NCBI GenBank assembly: GCA_963703895.1
Contig: CAVPFX010000003.1
Span: 558,001-622,000 of the forward strand
DNA length: 64,000 nt
DNA from: VRUE01 sp963703895
GTDB taxonomy: Bacteria > Actinomycetota > Thermoleophilia > Solirubrobacterales > 70-9
Direction: 5' to 3'
This document shows, piece by piece, positions 41,601 to 49,758 of the stretch. Each line of letters begins with the position of its first letter. Position 1 is the stretch's first letter. The notes below the pieces were generated by a model. That model was given only the letters and a program-made list of their open reading frames with translations, was not told the DNA's origin and searched no databases. The position numbers and the translations under genes were made by a program.

Positions 41601-42187
41601 CCCCCGCCGCCGTCGCCGCCGGCAACGTCGAGACCTCGAGCCGCGTCGCCGACCTCGTCATCGCCGCGCTCAGTGGCGCCCGGCCCGTGCCCGCCCAAGG
41701 CCAGGGGACGATGAACAACCTCACCCTCGCCAACGACGACTTCACTTATTACGAGACGCTCGGCGGCGGCCAAGGTGCCTGCCCGGATGCGGACGGCCCA
41801 AGCGCGATCCACGTCGCGATGTCGAACACGCTCAACACCCCGGTCGAGGCCCTGGAGAGCGAATTCCCCCTGCGCGTGCGAGAGCTCTCGCTGCGCCGAG
41901 ACAGCGGTGGCGCCGGCCAGCGTCACGGTGGCGAGGGAATCGTGCGCGAGATCGAAGCACTGGCACCGATGCGCTACTCGCTGATCGGCGAGCGCCGCCG
42001 CCACCCGCCGCGCGGCCGCGACGGCGGCGAGGACGGCGCCGCCGGCCGCAACCTCCTCAACGGCGAGCCGCTGCCGGGCAAGTGCGAAGGCGAGCTGGCC
42101 CCGGGCGACGTGCTCAGGATCGAAACACCGGGCGGCGGCGGTCACACCAATTGGCGACATTCATCCGCTTCTACAGAGGACGGATAG
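38677..42187 (+). CDS. Fused hydantoinase/oxoprolinase HyuA-HyuB, frame interrupted by one extra base
   Basis: From GTG 38677 the HyuA part has GVDVGGTFTDAVLFDG, FAHGMTVGTNALLE, GFDMGGTSCDVCVIEAGEV and VDVHTVGAGGGSIGW. Near 40160-40165, homology moves to the +1 frame (AERVAAAVGDLIAGL, MRYAGQAFELPIGG). It then runs without a stop into HyuB (MSGLDPIALQVMIGGLRAAC, NDPYRGGTHLPDITLISPVF, HHADVGGPTPGSMPA). Corrected length is about 1169 residues, like fused 5-oxoprolinases. The family opens cyclic amides such as 5-oxoproline or hydantoins with ATP. HyuB could also start internally at ATG 40650. Confidence 0.85.
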
Positions 42188-42208
42188 ACGTGATCTTCAT
42201 CACAAATT

Positions 42209-42236
42209 TTGCAATCTGGGCGGGCTCGTCTAGAAT
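42209..42236 (+). promoter_or_regulatory. Predicted promoter upstream of the DUF1802 gene
   Basis: TTGCAA (42209-42214) is followed after 16 bases by TAGAAT (42231-42236). This leaves a leader of about 90 bases before ATG 42334, in which nothing further is recognised. Confidence 0.45.
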
Positions 42237-42333
42237 GCGCGATCCGGGCGGGCTTCTCAGCCATGGAATGGGATCAAAGGGGTCCCCCTCCCAGTCACAG
42301 CTTCAAACCACCTTCTTCTAGGTACGACTTCAA

Positions 42334-42963
42334 ATGCCGATCGCTTTCAAGGAATGGGCCGTAACGGTCCGCGCACTCGCCGAGGGCGAGCAGTTGCTGA
42401 CCCTGCGCAAGGGCGGCATCCGCGAGGAGAACAAGCACTTCGAGCTCGAGCACGAACGCTTCTTCCTCTACCCCACCTTCGATCACCAGCAGAACAACCT
42501 GGTGCGGGAGTCGCATCACCCCGAGCTCGGTCGCGCGCTCGAGGAGGGCGTCTGGCCCGACGAGGAACCGCCTGCCCGCGCCCTGCTCCAAGACGGCGGC
42601 ATCTCGCAGCCCGAGCGGGTACGACTGCGCGCCTGGGCCGAGGTGACCGACCACATCACGGTCAACGACCCGCGCATGGTCGACGGTCTCTCCCCTTACT
42701 ACGTCTGGACTCCCGATTACGCGGAGAAGCGGCTCAACTGGAAGCGCCGCCACCCGCTGCACGTGCTGCTACTGCGGGTCCACCGCATTCCCCGCCCCGT
42801 GACGGTGCGGGTTCGCGAGGAGTACCACGGCTGCCGCTCCTGGGTCGAGGTCGACCGCGAACTGCCCTTCGAGGGCACCCCGGTGATGGCCGACGAAGAG
42901 TTCGATCGCGCCCGCGCCGAGATCCTCGGCGTGTGCGGCGCCGCAGAGCCCGCCCTCGTCTAA
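42334..42963 (+). CDS. DUF1802 family protein
   Basis: A protein of 209 residues. AFKEWAVTVRALAEGEQLLT, LRKGGIREENKHFELEH, RFFLYPTFDHQQ and LRAWAEVTDHITVNDP match the DUF1802 pattern as I remember it. Function is unknown; no catalytic motif is evident. It is followed by an inverted repeat that begins at its stop codon. Confidence 0.8.
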   Translation: MPIAFKEWAVTVRALAEGEQLLTLRKGGIREENKHFELEHERFFLYPTFDHQQNNLVRESHHPELGRALEEGVWPDEEPPARALLQDGGISQPERVRLRAWAEVTDHITVNDPRMVDGLSPYYVWTPDYAEKRLNWKRRHPLHVLLLRVHRIPRPVTVRVREEYHGCRSWVEVDRELPFEGTPVMADEEFDRARAEILGVCGAAEPALV

Positions 42964-43059
42964 CGGGATCTGGCCGGCGCATATCGGCGTCCTCAGTCGT
43001 TCGCGTGCGAAGCACGCTTCACTCCTTGCGTCCTTGATCTGCTTGACCAGCTCCCGTTA
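42961..43059. repeat. Spaced inverted repeat after the DUF1802 gene
   Basis: TAACGGGATCTGG (42961-42973) faces CCAGCTCCCGTTA (43047-43059), 12 of 13 positions complementary, enclosing a smaller hairpin GCGTGC-GAA-GCACGC (43003-43017). The unit also contains GCATATC, found in another intergenic element near 36756. It fills the gap to the next gene. Confidence 0.6.
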
Positions 43060-43072
43060 GTAGGGTCGCGTC

Positions 43073-43828
43073 GTGCCCTGGGTAGAGACCGAATCGCTGA
43101 GCTTCACCGCGCGCCATGACAGCGGCGACGCTGCCTTTGCCGAGCGAACTTTGGACCGGATGGAGGAACTGCGGTTGCGCCTGGAGGACCGTTTTGAGGT
43201 TGTGCCGGGCGAGATCACCGTGGTCGTCCACACCAACCCGGTCTGGCTCTCGCTGGCGCACCCGTTCCTGCCGGCCGCGCGCTGGTCGGCGGCCCCGGCG
43301 GGGCGACGCTACCTCGCCGGCTGGCCGATGTCGACCGAGCTGCACGTGCTCAACGACCCTCATATGGAGCGGCGCGCCGGCGGCGAGGACTCGCGCGAGG
43401 CACTGCGCGGCACGGCCGAGCGGCTCTACGCGCAGCTGGTCATCGCCGCCAACAACCGTGAGCTACCCCCCTCGTGGACACCGCGGCGCTTTGCCCGCTA
43501 CCTGCGCTGGGCCTGGCTGGTCGAAGGCGGCGCCCAGTACTTCTCGCGCCAGGTCGGCTTCTACCGCCCCGCGGTGATCCGGCGACTGCGCGAGAGCGCC
43601 CGCCCCTCGTTTCCTCCCTCGCGCCGCGACGCGGTGATCCTCGGCGGCACGATCTTCGACCTGCTCGAAATGGAACGCGGCTCCGAGGCCTGCGAGCGGC
43701 TCGCCCTGCGGCTTCTGCCCGGCGGCGCCGTGCCGACGATCGAGGCCGCCTTCGACGCCCGCTTTCGCGAGATCGAGGACGCTTGGCGCGGCTACCTGCG
43801 CGAAATCGCCCGGCCCAACGCCGGCTAG
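43073..43828 (+). CDS. Uncharacterised protein with degenerate gluzincin-like pattern
   Basis: A protein of 251 residues from GTG 43073. It has FEVVPGEITVVVHTNPVW near residue 42 and WAWLVEGGAQYFSRQ near 165. The latter resembles the WLxEGxAxYF block that follows HExxH in M1/gluzincin-like peptidases, but no HExxH is present. It has no signal peptide. I infer a catalytically inactive relative or another fold; function unknown. Much of its 3' half is covered by an antisense open frame from the DUF2007 gene. Confidence 0.65.
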   Translation: MPWVETESLSFTARHDSGDAAFAERTLDRMEELRLRLEDRFEVVPGEITVVVHTNPVWLSLAHPFLPAARWSAAPAGRRYLAGWPMSTELHVLNDPHMERRAGGEDSREALRGTAERLYAQLVIAANNRELPPSWTPRRFARYLRWAWLVEGGAQYFSRQVGFYRPAVIRRLRESARPSFPPSRRDAVILGGTIFDLLEMERGSEACERLALRLLPGGAVPTIEAAFDARFREIEDAWRGYLREIARPNAG

Positions 43829-44068
43829 TAATCCCTTCGCCGCCCCGGGCGTGCCCTCGAGCACTTCGCGCGCTTCCTCGGCCGCGGCCTCGGGGACGAG
43901 TATCTGCCGCGGACCCGCGGCCATGAACTCGGGGTTGTCGACCGTGCGCTGAACCATGCTCGGGATGCCGTGCTCGCCCAGCAGGCCCTGGATCATCTCG
44001 GCCTCCATCTGGTGCTGCGCGTAGGCGACCTTGACCAGGCGGCCGCTACTCGACGATGAGCTCGACAT
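43463..44068 (-). CDS. DUF2007-like protein, 3' end uncertain
   Basis: The first about 80 residues match the DUF2007 (putative signal-transducing) pattern: RLVKVAYAQHQMEAEMIQGL, then LGEHGIPSMVQ and AAGPRQILVPEAAAEEAREV. The open frame then runs a further 120 residues antisense to the gene at 43073-43828, with no family features. The adjacent frame has a TAG near 43828-43830. A one-base shift near 43835-43845 would therefore end the protein between the genes, at the usual size. The true end may thus be about 43828. Confidence 0.6.
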   Translation of the reverse strand: MSSSSSSSGRLVKVAYAQHQMEAEMIQGLLGEHGIPSMVQRTVDNPEFMAAGPRQILVPEAAAEEAREVLEGTPGAAKGLLAGVGPGDFAQVAAPSVLDLAKAGVEGGLDRRHGAAGQKPQGEPLAGLGAAFHFEQVEDRAAEDHRVAARGRKRGAGALAQSPDHRGAVEADLAREVLGAAFDQPGPAQVAGKAPRCPRGG

Positions 44069-44444
44069 CGGCGATCCTCAGGTCTTTGAGCCAGTAGCCC
44101 TTGACGTCAGGCGCGTCTTCATCCTGCAGCGAGACGATCAGGTAGATCGCGTCGGGCCAGTTGACCGCCTGGTTGACGTCGGTCTGTGACGGATAGGCAG
44201 CGCTCTTGGTGTGCGAGTGGTAGATCGCCAGCATCTCCTTGCCGTCGTCTTCGATCGCCTTCAACGCGTTGTACTGACCCTGCGGGTCCATCTCGAAGCG
44301 CAGCGGGCTGGCGGCCGAGTTGACGACCGGGATCACCACACTGGCCTCGCCGTCAGCGCCGCCGACCATCCCGCAGCACTCATTGGGCAGGTCCTCGCGC
44401 GCGTGCGCGACCATCTCTTCGATCAGCGACTGGGCAATCCGCAT
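44046..44444 (-). CDS. mec: JAMM/MPN metalloprotease, Mec-like (CysO-cysteine peptidase)
   Basis: A protein of 132 residues. LPNECCGMVGG holds the distal glutamate and YHSHTKSAAYPSQTD the JAMM H-x-H-x(7)-S-x-x-D zinc site. In Mycobacterium tuberculosis the Mec protein frees cysteine from the C-terminus of CysO. CysO, CysM and MoeZ homologues lie 3-5 kb upstream on the same strand, which supports that role here. It overlaps the DUF2007 gene by 23 bases. Confidence 0.88.
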   Translation of the reverse strand: MRIAQSLIEEMVAHAREDLPNECCGMVGGADGEASVVIPVVNSAASPLRFEMDPQGQYNALKAIEDDGKEMLAIYHSHTKSAAYPSQTDVNQAVNWPDAIYLIVSLQDEDAPDVKGYWLKDLRIADVELIVE

Positions 44445-44455
44445 CGCGGTCGAGG

Positions 44456-45526
44456 CTAGCGAACCGCGCCGCGGCGGGAAGAGGTCGCAACGCCTCGCAA
44501 TGCGCGCCAGGCCGGCTTCGGCTTCCCACTCGGATCGAAGAGACCGGCGTACTTGCAGAAGACGCAGTGCGGATCGGCCGTGGCCATGTCCTGCCAGGCG
44601 TACCAGTCGACACCGGCGATGCGCCAGCGCTGGCGCGCGGCGAGCAACAGCCCGTAGGCTCGGCGCAGGAACGAGGCCTGCCCCTTCGACCCCCAGTTGA
44701 AAGCCGTCGGAAACTGGCTGTCCGAGGCGACGCCGAGCTCGCTGACCAGCAGTGGCTTCTCAGCATCTCCGGCAGCCGCCATCACCTGCCTCGCCTTGCG
44801 GACCTGGTAGGCCATGCCGCCCAGGGTCGATGAGTAGGGATGCACGGCGGCCAGATCGAAGCTCGTGCGGACTCCGGGCACGGCGTAGAGCTTGCGCAGG
44901 AAGGTCCAGGGCAGCATGCCGCCCTCGACCGGCGCCAGGCCCGCGGCGACGATCTGCGCCCCGCGATCCGCGCCGCGAATCGCCCGCGCCGAGACGTCGA
45001 GCAGGCGCGCGTATCCACCCGGCGAGGGCCGCGGGCGCCAGAAGAGGAGGAAGTTGGGCTCGTTCCAGATCTGCCACCGGCGGATCGCCATGGGCGCCGG
45101 CCCGCCGCCCCAGAGCTGGCCGTGCGGCCCGTAGCGACTGACCAGAGACCGCAGGAAACGAGTCCAGGCCACCCGGCCCGCCGCACTCAGCGGCGCCCGC
45201 GCGGGGTTGGTCGCAAGCCAGGCGGGAGTCCCGTAGACAAAGGGGAGCACCCGGATGCCGGCACCCGCGGCGGAGGAGACGATCGCATCGAGAGCGGCGA
45301 AGTCGAGCTCGCCTGGCCGCGGCTCGACCTGCGGCCAGGCGATCGGGATTCGCAGCGTCCCGACCACGCCGCGCATGCGTTCGAAGTCGACGGCGGCCAG
45401 CGGTCCCTGCGGGACGACGCCGAAGAAGCCCCGCGGCGCCGCCGGCCCGGCCACGGCCGACGGCGCGCTGACCAGCAGCAACCCCAGGCTGCCGGCAACG
45501 AGAGCTGCCAGTGCGATCGGGCGCAC
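44456..45526 (-). CDS. Secreted glycoside hydrolase, clan GH-A
   Basis: A protein of 356 residues with a signal peptide (residues 1-26, ending AVAG). A (beta/alpha)8 pattern follows, with RWQIWNEPNFLLFW giving the acid/base Glu after Asn and LLVSELGVASDS the likely nucleophile Glu. This is typical of GH39/GH5-like enzymes. The substrate is unknown. It sits 10 bases after the RTX-like gene with the same orientation, both inside the cysteine gene set. Confidence 0.82.
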   Translation of the reverse strand: MRPIALAALVAGSLGLLLVSAPSAVAGPAAPRGFFGVVPQGPLAAVDFERMRGVVGTLRIPIAWPQVEPRPGELDFAALDAIVSSAAGAGIRVLPFVYGTPAWLATNPARAPLSAAGRVAWTRFLRSLVSRYGPHGQLWGGGPAPMAIRRWQIWNEPNFLLFWRPRPSPGGYARLLDVSARAIRGADRGAQIVAAGLAPVEGGMLPWTFLRKLYAVPGVRTSFDLAAVHPYSSTLGGMAYQVRKARQVMAAAGDAEKPLLVSELGVASDSQFPTAFNWGSKGQASFLRRAYGLLLAARQRWRIAGVDWYAWQDMATADPHCVFCKYAGLFDPSGKPKPAWRALRGVATSSRRGAVR

Positions 45527-45535
45527 CGGGGCCTC

Positions 45536-47074
45536 CTACTGGTGCAGCCGGTTGCGTCCCGCTCCGCCGTTGAGCACGTCGCGGCCCTTGCCACCGATCA
45601 AGCGGTCATCTCCCCGGCCGCCGCAGATCAGGTCGTTACCGCCACGCCCCAGCACCCGGTCGTTGCCGGCGAGGGCGGCGATCACGTCGCGGCGCGGTGT
45701 GCCGACCAGCTTCTCGCCGTGGCGCGTGCCGACGATGGTGGCCCGGTGGCCCTTGCAGCGCGAAGCACTGGTGCCGCCGAGGAAGCGGACAAGCAGCGCG
45801 GTCGGCGATTCGCAGGTGCGGATGCACTGTCCGCCCGAGGTCAGCGCGACGAGCCTGCTCCCCTGCTGCAAGCCAACGGCAACCGCGCGGTTGGCTTCCA
45901 GCGAGGCCAGGCGAATCAGCGAACCACCGGCGAAGGTGGAGTCGCGGCGGCCGTTCGAGAGCAGCCGCAGCAGCGCGAACCGCCTGGGCCCGTAGGCCGG
46001 CCCGCGAGCGGTTCCCGCCGGAGCGCTGCCGGCGATCAGCAGCCGGCCGGCCCGATCGACCTTCGCGTCGCTCACATCGAGGTAAGTGCGCCTCAGGTAG
46101 GCGAACCCGCGGCGGCCGAATTTCGGATCGAGGGTACCGGCGGGCCGCAGCTTGATCACGAAGGCATCGCCCTTGTCGTTGCGGCCCGAGCCGACCACGT
46201 AGATGCCGCCTTTGGGCAGAACGATCAGGGCGCCGACGCCGGTGCGATCGGTGACGTCGTCGATGAAGCTCTCGCCCTGGCGACCGAATTCGTTGTCGAA
46301 GACGCCGTTCTCGTCGATTCGCGCCAGGTGGACGGCCCGGCCCTCGGCGCCGCAGCACCGCGGTCCGGCGATCACGGTCTTGGTGCCGCTCAACGCCATG
46401 CCGCCCAGGCCGGAGCCGAGGCTGGTGATCAGCGGGTTGCCGTCGCGGAAGCTCGGGTCCGGCGCTCCGGCCGCGGTGTAACGAGCCACGAGCACGGCGT
46501 CCCCGCCATAGCCCGACAGCGGCTCGGCGCCGACGACGATCCGGCCGTCGGCCTGTACCGCGACGCGAACGCGATCGACCGGGGCGCTCAAGTGAATTTT
46601 GGCGACACCGTTTTTGCCGAAGCCGGTGTCGGGGCTTCCGTCTGAGTTCAGTCTGGCGAGGACGAGATCGCCTTCGTCGGTCGAGCCGATCACGACCCGG
46701 CCGTCCGGGCCCACCGCCAGCGAGCCGTCACGAGCGGGGTGAAAACCCTCGCTCGAGCTGAAGACGCTGCGCACCCCCGCCGATGCGAAGGCGCTGTCGA
46801 GCAGACCGCCCGGTGTATAGCGACTGACCAGCTGTTCGCCGGCGCAGGGAGAGACCGAGCAGCGCTGCGCCGAGCGCAGGACGTAGATCTCACCGCCGGG
46901 AGCGACCGCCATGTCCTCGGGTGCCACGTAGACACCCCGTTCGCTCTGGACGCGAGCGACACCTTCCTGCCCGAAGGTGCGGTCGATGTCAGCCGGCGCG
47001 GCCCCGGCGACACTCACCGCGCTCGCGAAGAGACAGCAGCACAACAGGAACACCTGGACGATCCGTGACGACAT
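45536..47074 (-). CDS. Secreted delta-60 repeat protein with RTX-like C-terminus
   Basis: About 512 residues from ATG 47074 (GGGGGAG ten bases upstream). A signal peptide precedes repeats of the type LARLNSDGSPDTGFGKNGVA and DGRIVVG, which form the delta-60 (DUF5122) beta-propeller. The last 60 residues carry GGxGxD nonapeptides (GRGGNDLICGGRGDDRLIGG), the calcium-binding RTX roll. It is probably an exported, calcium-folded surface protein. Confidence 0.85.
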   Translation of the reverse strand: MSSRIVQVFLLCCCLFASAVSVAGAAPADIDRTFGQEGVARVQSERGVYVAPEDMAVAPGGEIYVLRSAQRCSVSPCAGEQLVSRYTPGGLLDSAFASAGVRSVFSSSEGFHPARDGSLAVGPDGRVVIGSTDEGDLVLARLNSDGSPDTGFGKNGVAKIHLSAPVDRVRVAVQADGRIVVGAEPLSGYGGDAVLVARYTAAGAPDPSFRDGNPLITSLGSGLGGMALSGTKTVIAGPRCCGAEGRAVHLARIDENGVFDNEFGRQGESFIDDVTDRTGVGALIVLPKGGIYVVGSGRNDKGDAFVIKLRPAGTLDPKFGRRGFAYLRRTYLDVSDAKVDRAGRLLIAGSAPAGTARGPAYGPRRFALLRLLSNGRRDSTFAGGSLIRLASLEANRAVAVGLQQGSRLVALTSGGQCIRTCESPTALLVRFLGGTSASRCKGHRATIVGTRHGEKLVGTPRRDVIAALAGNDRVLGRGGNDLICGGRGDDRLIGGKGRDVLNGGAGRNRLHQ

Positions 47075-47172
47075 GAAGAACAACTCCCCCCTGCTCTGTT
47101 CGATTGACCAAACTTGCCTGGCCGCTCAAACACAGCGAGCGAGATGAGTTGCGGTTTAACCGCTCAGTGCGA

Positions 47173-48132
47173 CTACCACCAAACGGTGGAATCGAGGTTT
47201 TCGATCTCCTCAATCGGCTTGGTGTACACGCCGGAGGAGAGGTACTTCCAGCCGTCGTCGGGGATCAGGAAGACGACGTTGCCGCCCTCGAGCTCGCCGG
47301 CGATGCGGGCGGCGATGCGGGCGATCGCGCCGGAGGAGACGCCGGCGAAGACGCCCTCCTCGTCGAGCAGCTTGCGGGTCCAGACGATCGCGTCGCGGTT
47401 GGAGACCATGATCTTGCGATCAAGCAAAGAGATGTCGATGATCGGTGGGATGAAGCCGTCGTCGAGCGAACGCAGGCCGTCGACCAGCTCGCCCTGCATC
47501 GGCTCGGCAGCGACGATCAGGGTGTCGGGATTGGCCTCCTTGAGTCGGCGGCCGTTGCCCATCAGGGTGCCGCCGGTGCCGAGGCCGCCGACGAAGGCGG
47601 TCACCTCGTCGAGCTCTTCGAGGATCTCGACCGCGGTGCCGTAATAGTGGGCGTTGGGGTTGGCCTCGTTGCCGTACTGGTAGGGCATGTAGTACTGCGA
47701 GTCCTGGGCCATCTCCAGCGCCACCTCGACCGCGCCGTTGGAGCCCTTGGCTCCCTCCGAGTAGACGATCTCCGCCCCGTACATCGAGAGCAGCTGGCTG
47801 CGCTCCTCGGTGACGTTGTCGGGCATCACCACCTTCAGCTTGTAGCCCTTGCGACGGCAGATCATCCCCAGGGCGATGCCGGTGTTGCCCGAGGTCGGCT
47901 CGAGGATCGTCTGGCCCGGCTCGATCGCGCCCTCCGCCTCGGCCGCCTCGATCATCGACTTGGCGACGCGGTCCTTGACCGAGCCGGTCGGGTTGTGCCC
48001 CTCGAGCTTGGCGTAGATGCGGACGTCGGGATTGGGCGAGAGGCGTGGAAGCTCGACCAAGGGCGTATTGCCGATCGACTCGACGATGTTGCCGAAGCGG
48101 CCCCCGCAGGGTCGGTTGAGAAGTTCAGACAT
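47173..48132 (-). CDS. cysM: CysO-dependent cysteine synthase CysM
   Basis: A protein of 319 residues from ATG 48132. IVESIGNTPLVELPRLSP, LEGHNPTGSVKDRVA (PLP lysine), ILEPTSGNTGIALGMICRRK and GGLGTGGTLMGNGRRL are cysteine synthase motifs. Context (cysO, moeZ, mec) favours the CysM type that uses CysO-thiocarboxylate and O-phosphoserine. Its promoter carries the 19-bp motif shared with moeZ; TATACT at 48163-48158 would leave a leader of about 20 bases. Confidence 0.92.
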   Translation of the reverse strand: MSELLNRPCGGRFGNIVESIGNTPLVELPRLSPNPDVRIYAKLEGHNPTGSVKDRVAKSMIEAAEAEGAIEPGQTILEPTSGNTGIALGMICRRKGYKLKVVMPDNVTEERSQLLSMYGAEIVYSEGAKGSNGAVEVALEMAQDSQYYMPYQYGNEANPNAHYYGTAVEILEELDEVTAFVGGLGTGGTLMGNGRRLKEANPDTLIVAAEPMQGELVDGLRSLDDGFIPPIIDISLLDRKIMVSNRDAIVWTRKLLDEEGVFAGVSSGAIARIAARIAGELEGGNVVFLIPDDGWKYLSSGVYTKPIEEIENLDSTVWW

Positions 48133-48146
48133 CGCTCGCCAGTCCC

Positions 48147-48165
48147 TTACTTCAAAAAGTATAGC
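48147..48165 (-). promoter_or_regulatory. 19-bp promoter motif of cysM, identical to that of moeZ
   Basis: TTACTTCAAAAAGTATAGC on the plus strand contains the palindrome TACTT-CAAA-AAGTA and, on the minus strand, the -10-like TATACT. The same 19 bases occur at 49759-49777. No good -35 is visible, which suggests an activator or a repressor over the core promoter. Confidence 0.75.
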
Positions 48166-48181
48166 CAGGGACAGCAACCCC

Positions 48182-48230
48182 GAACTGCATCAACTTGTCT
48201 ATCCAGCGGGTGGAGAAGTTGATGCAGTTC
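48182..48230. repeat. 15-bp perfect inverted repeat between cysO and cysM
   Basis: Arms 48182-48196 and 48216-48230 are exact complements with a 19-base loop, starting 12 bases past the cysO stop. It could end the moeZ-cysO transcript, although no T-run follows. Confidence 0.85.
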
Positions 48231-48241
48231 GCCGAGCGGCC

Positions 48242-48514
48242 TTAGCCGCCGGCCATTGCCGGCAGGATCACGACGGTGTCGCCGTCCTTGACCGCGGTAC
48301 CGAGGCCGTCGAGGACCCGGACGTCCTCGTCGTTGAGGTAGACGTTGACGTAGCGGTTGAGATCGCCGTCCTCGCCGAAGAGCTGCTCGGCGGTGCCGGG
48401 ATGCTCGGTCGTGAGCGCGCGCAGGACCTCGCCCACGTCGGAGCCCGCGGCCTCGACTTCGGCTGCGCCGCCGGTCTGGGGGCGCAGCACAGGGGGTATG
48501 CGAACGGTCGCCAT
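48242..48514 (-). CDS. cysO: Sulfur carrier protein CysO (ThiS/MoaD-like)
   Basis: A protein of 90 residues with a beta-grasp pattern and the C-terminal diglycine (VVILPAMAGG) needed for adenylation and thiocarboxylation. DLNRYVNVYLNDEDVRVLDG is typical of CysO. The protein carries sulfur for CysM. It starts 18 bases after moeZ. Confidence 0.94.
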   Translation of the reverse strand: MATVRIPPVLRPQTGGAAEVEAAGSDVGEVLRALTTEHPGTAEQLFGEDGDLNRYVNVYLNDEDVRVLDGLGTAVKDGDTVVILPAMAGG

Positions 48515-48532
48515 GAAGGCGGTGATCCTAGC

Positions 48533-49735
48533 CTAGGAGGCCAGCGTCTGGCGGTCGCCGCCGGCGCCGGCGCAGAAGGCGTCGTAGTCGGGGAACTTCC
48601 CCATCTCCGACTCCGGGATCTCCTCGGCCTGCTCACCGCAGATCGGGCAGTCGGGGTCGCGGCGGACCTTCAACTCGGTGAAGCGGGTCCCCAACGCGTC
48701 GTAGAGCAACAGGCGGCCGATCAGCGGCTCGCCTTTGCCGAGGATCAGCTTGATCACCTCGTTTGCCTGCAGGGTGCCCATCGTCCCCGCCATCACCCCG
48801 AGCACCCCGTTGGCCGAGCAACTCGGTGCCAGCTCGGCCGGCGGCGGGGTCGGGTAAAGGCAGCGGTAGCAGGGCCCCTCGTAGGGGGCGAAGGTCGAGA
48901 TCTGGCCGTCGAAGCCGAGGATCGAGGCGGAGACGACCGGCTTGCGCAGCCGCACCGAGGCGTCGTTCAGCAGGTAACGGGTGGGGAAGTTGTCGGCGCC
49001 GTCGACGATGATGTCGTAGTCGGAGATCACGTCGAGGATGTTGCTCGCGTCGAGCCGGCCGTTGTGCTCGACGACCTTGACGTCGGGGTTCAGCCCTTCG
49101 ATGAAGATGCGGGCCGACTCGGTCTTCGCCATCCCGATCCGTTCGGTGTTGTGGATCACCTGGCGCTGCAGGTTGGAGGCGTCGACCACGTCGTCGTCGA
49201 CGAGGCCGATCGTGCCGATTCCGGCCGCGGCAAGGTAGAGCGCCGTCGGCGCGCCGAGCCCGCCGGCGCCGAGCAGCAGCACCTTGGCGTTCAGCATCTT
49301 CAACTGGCCGTCGACCCCGACCTCGGGCAGCAGCGTGTGGCGCGAGTAGCGGTCGCGCTGCTCGGCGGTCATCCCCTCGGCGGCAAGCACGGGAAGGCCC
49401 TGCTCCTGCCAAGCGAGGATGCCACCAGCCATCGAGGCGACGTCGGCATAGCCGAGCGCTTCGAGCTGTTCGGCCGCCTTGTATGAGCGGTTGCCGCTGC
49501 GGCAGTAGAGGATCGTGCGAGCGGATTTATTCGGAGCCGCGGCGGCGATCTCGTCGCGCAGCAGCCCGGGCGGCACCAGCTTGCCGTTCTCGAGGTGCGC
49601 CTCTTGATACTCGTGCGGCTCGCGCGTATCGATCAGGACGACGTCGCCGCCCTCGATCTCCTGCTGCGCCTCGAACGGCTCGATCTCCTCAACTGGGGCC
49701 TTGACCTGCGTGTCCGCACCGTTCGCCACTGGCAA
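48533..49735 (-). CDS. moeZ: Adenylyltransferase/sulfurtransferase MoeZ with N-terminal rhodanese
   Basis: A protein of 400 residues. Residues about 20-115 are a rhodanese domain with the active-site loop CRSGNRS (VVLIDTREPHEYQEAHLENG before it). Residues about 125-370 are the ThiF/MoeB E1-like domain: RYSRHTLLPEVGVDGQLKM, LLLGAGGLGAPTALYLAAAG, DGADNFPTRYLLND and the zinc cysteines CYRCL and CPIC. It would activate CysO (and perhaps MoaD) and load sulfur on it. The domain order is the reverse of mycobacterial MoeZ, where rhodanese is C-terminal. Confidence 0.93.
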   Translation of the reverse strand: MPVANGADTQVKAPVEEIEPFEAQQEIEGGDVVLIDTREPHEYQEAHLENGKLVPPGLLRDEIAAAAPNKSARTILYCRSGNRSYKAAEQLEALGYADVASMAGGILAWQEQGLPVLAAEGMTAEQRDRYSRHTLLPEVGVDGQLKMLNAKVLLLGAGGLGAPTALYLAAAGIGTIGLVDDDVVDASNLQRQVIHNTERIGMAKTESARIFIEGLNPDVKVVEHNGRLDASNILDVISDYDIIVDGADNFPTRYLLNDASVRLRKPVVSASILGFDGQISTFAPYEGPCYRCLYPTPPPAELAPSCSANGVLGVMAGTMGTLQANEVIKLILGKGEPLIGRLLLYDALGTRFTELKVRRDPDCPICGEQAEEIPESEMGKFPDYDAFCAGAGGDRQTLAS

Positions 49736-49758
49736 ATCTCCTAAATCCGGATCGGCTT

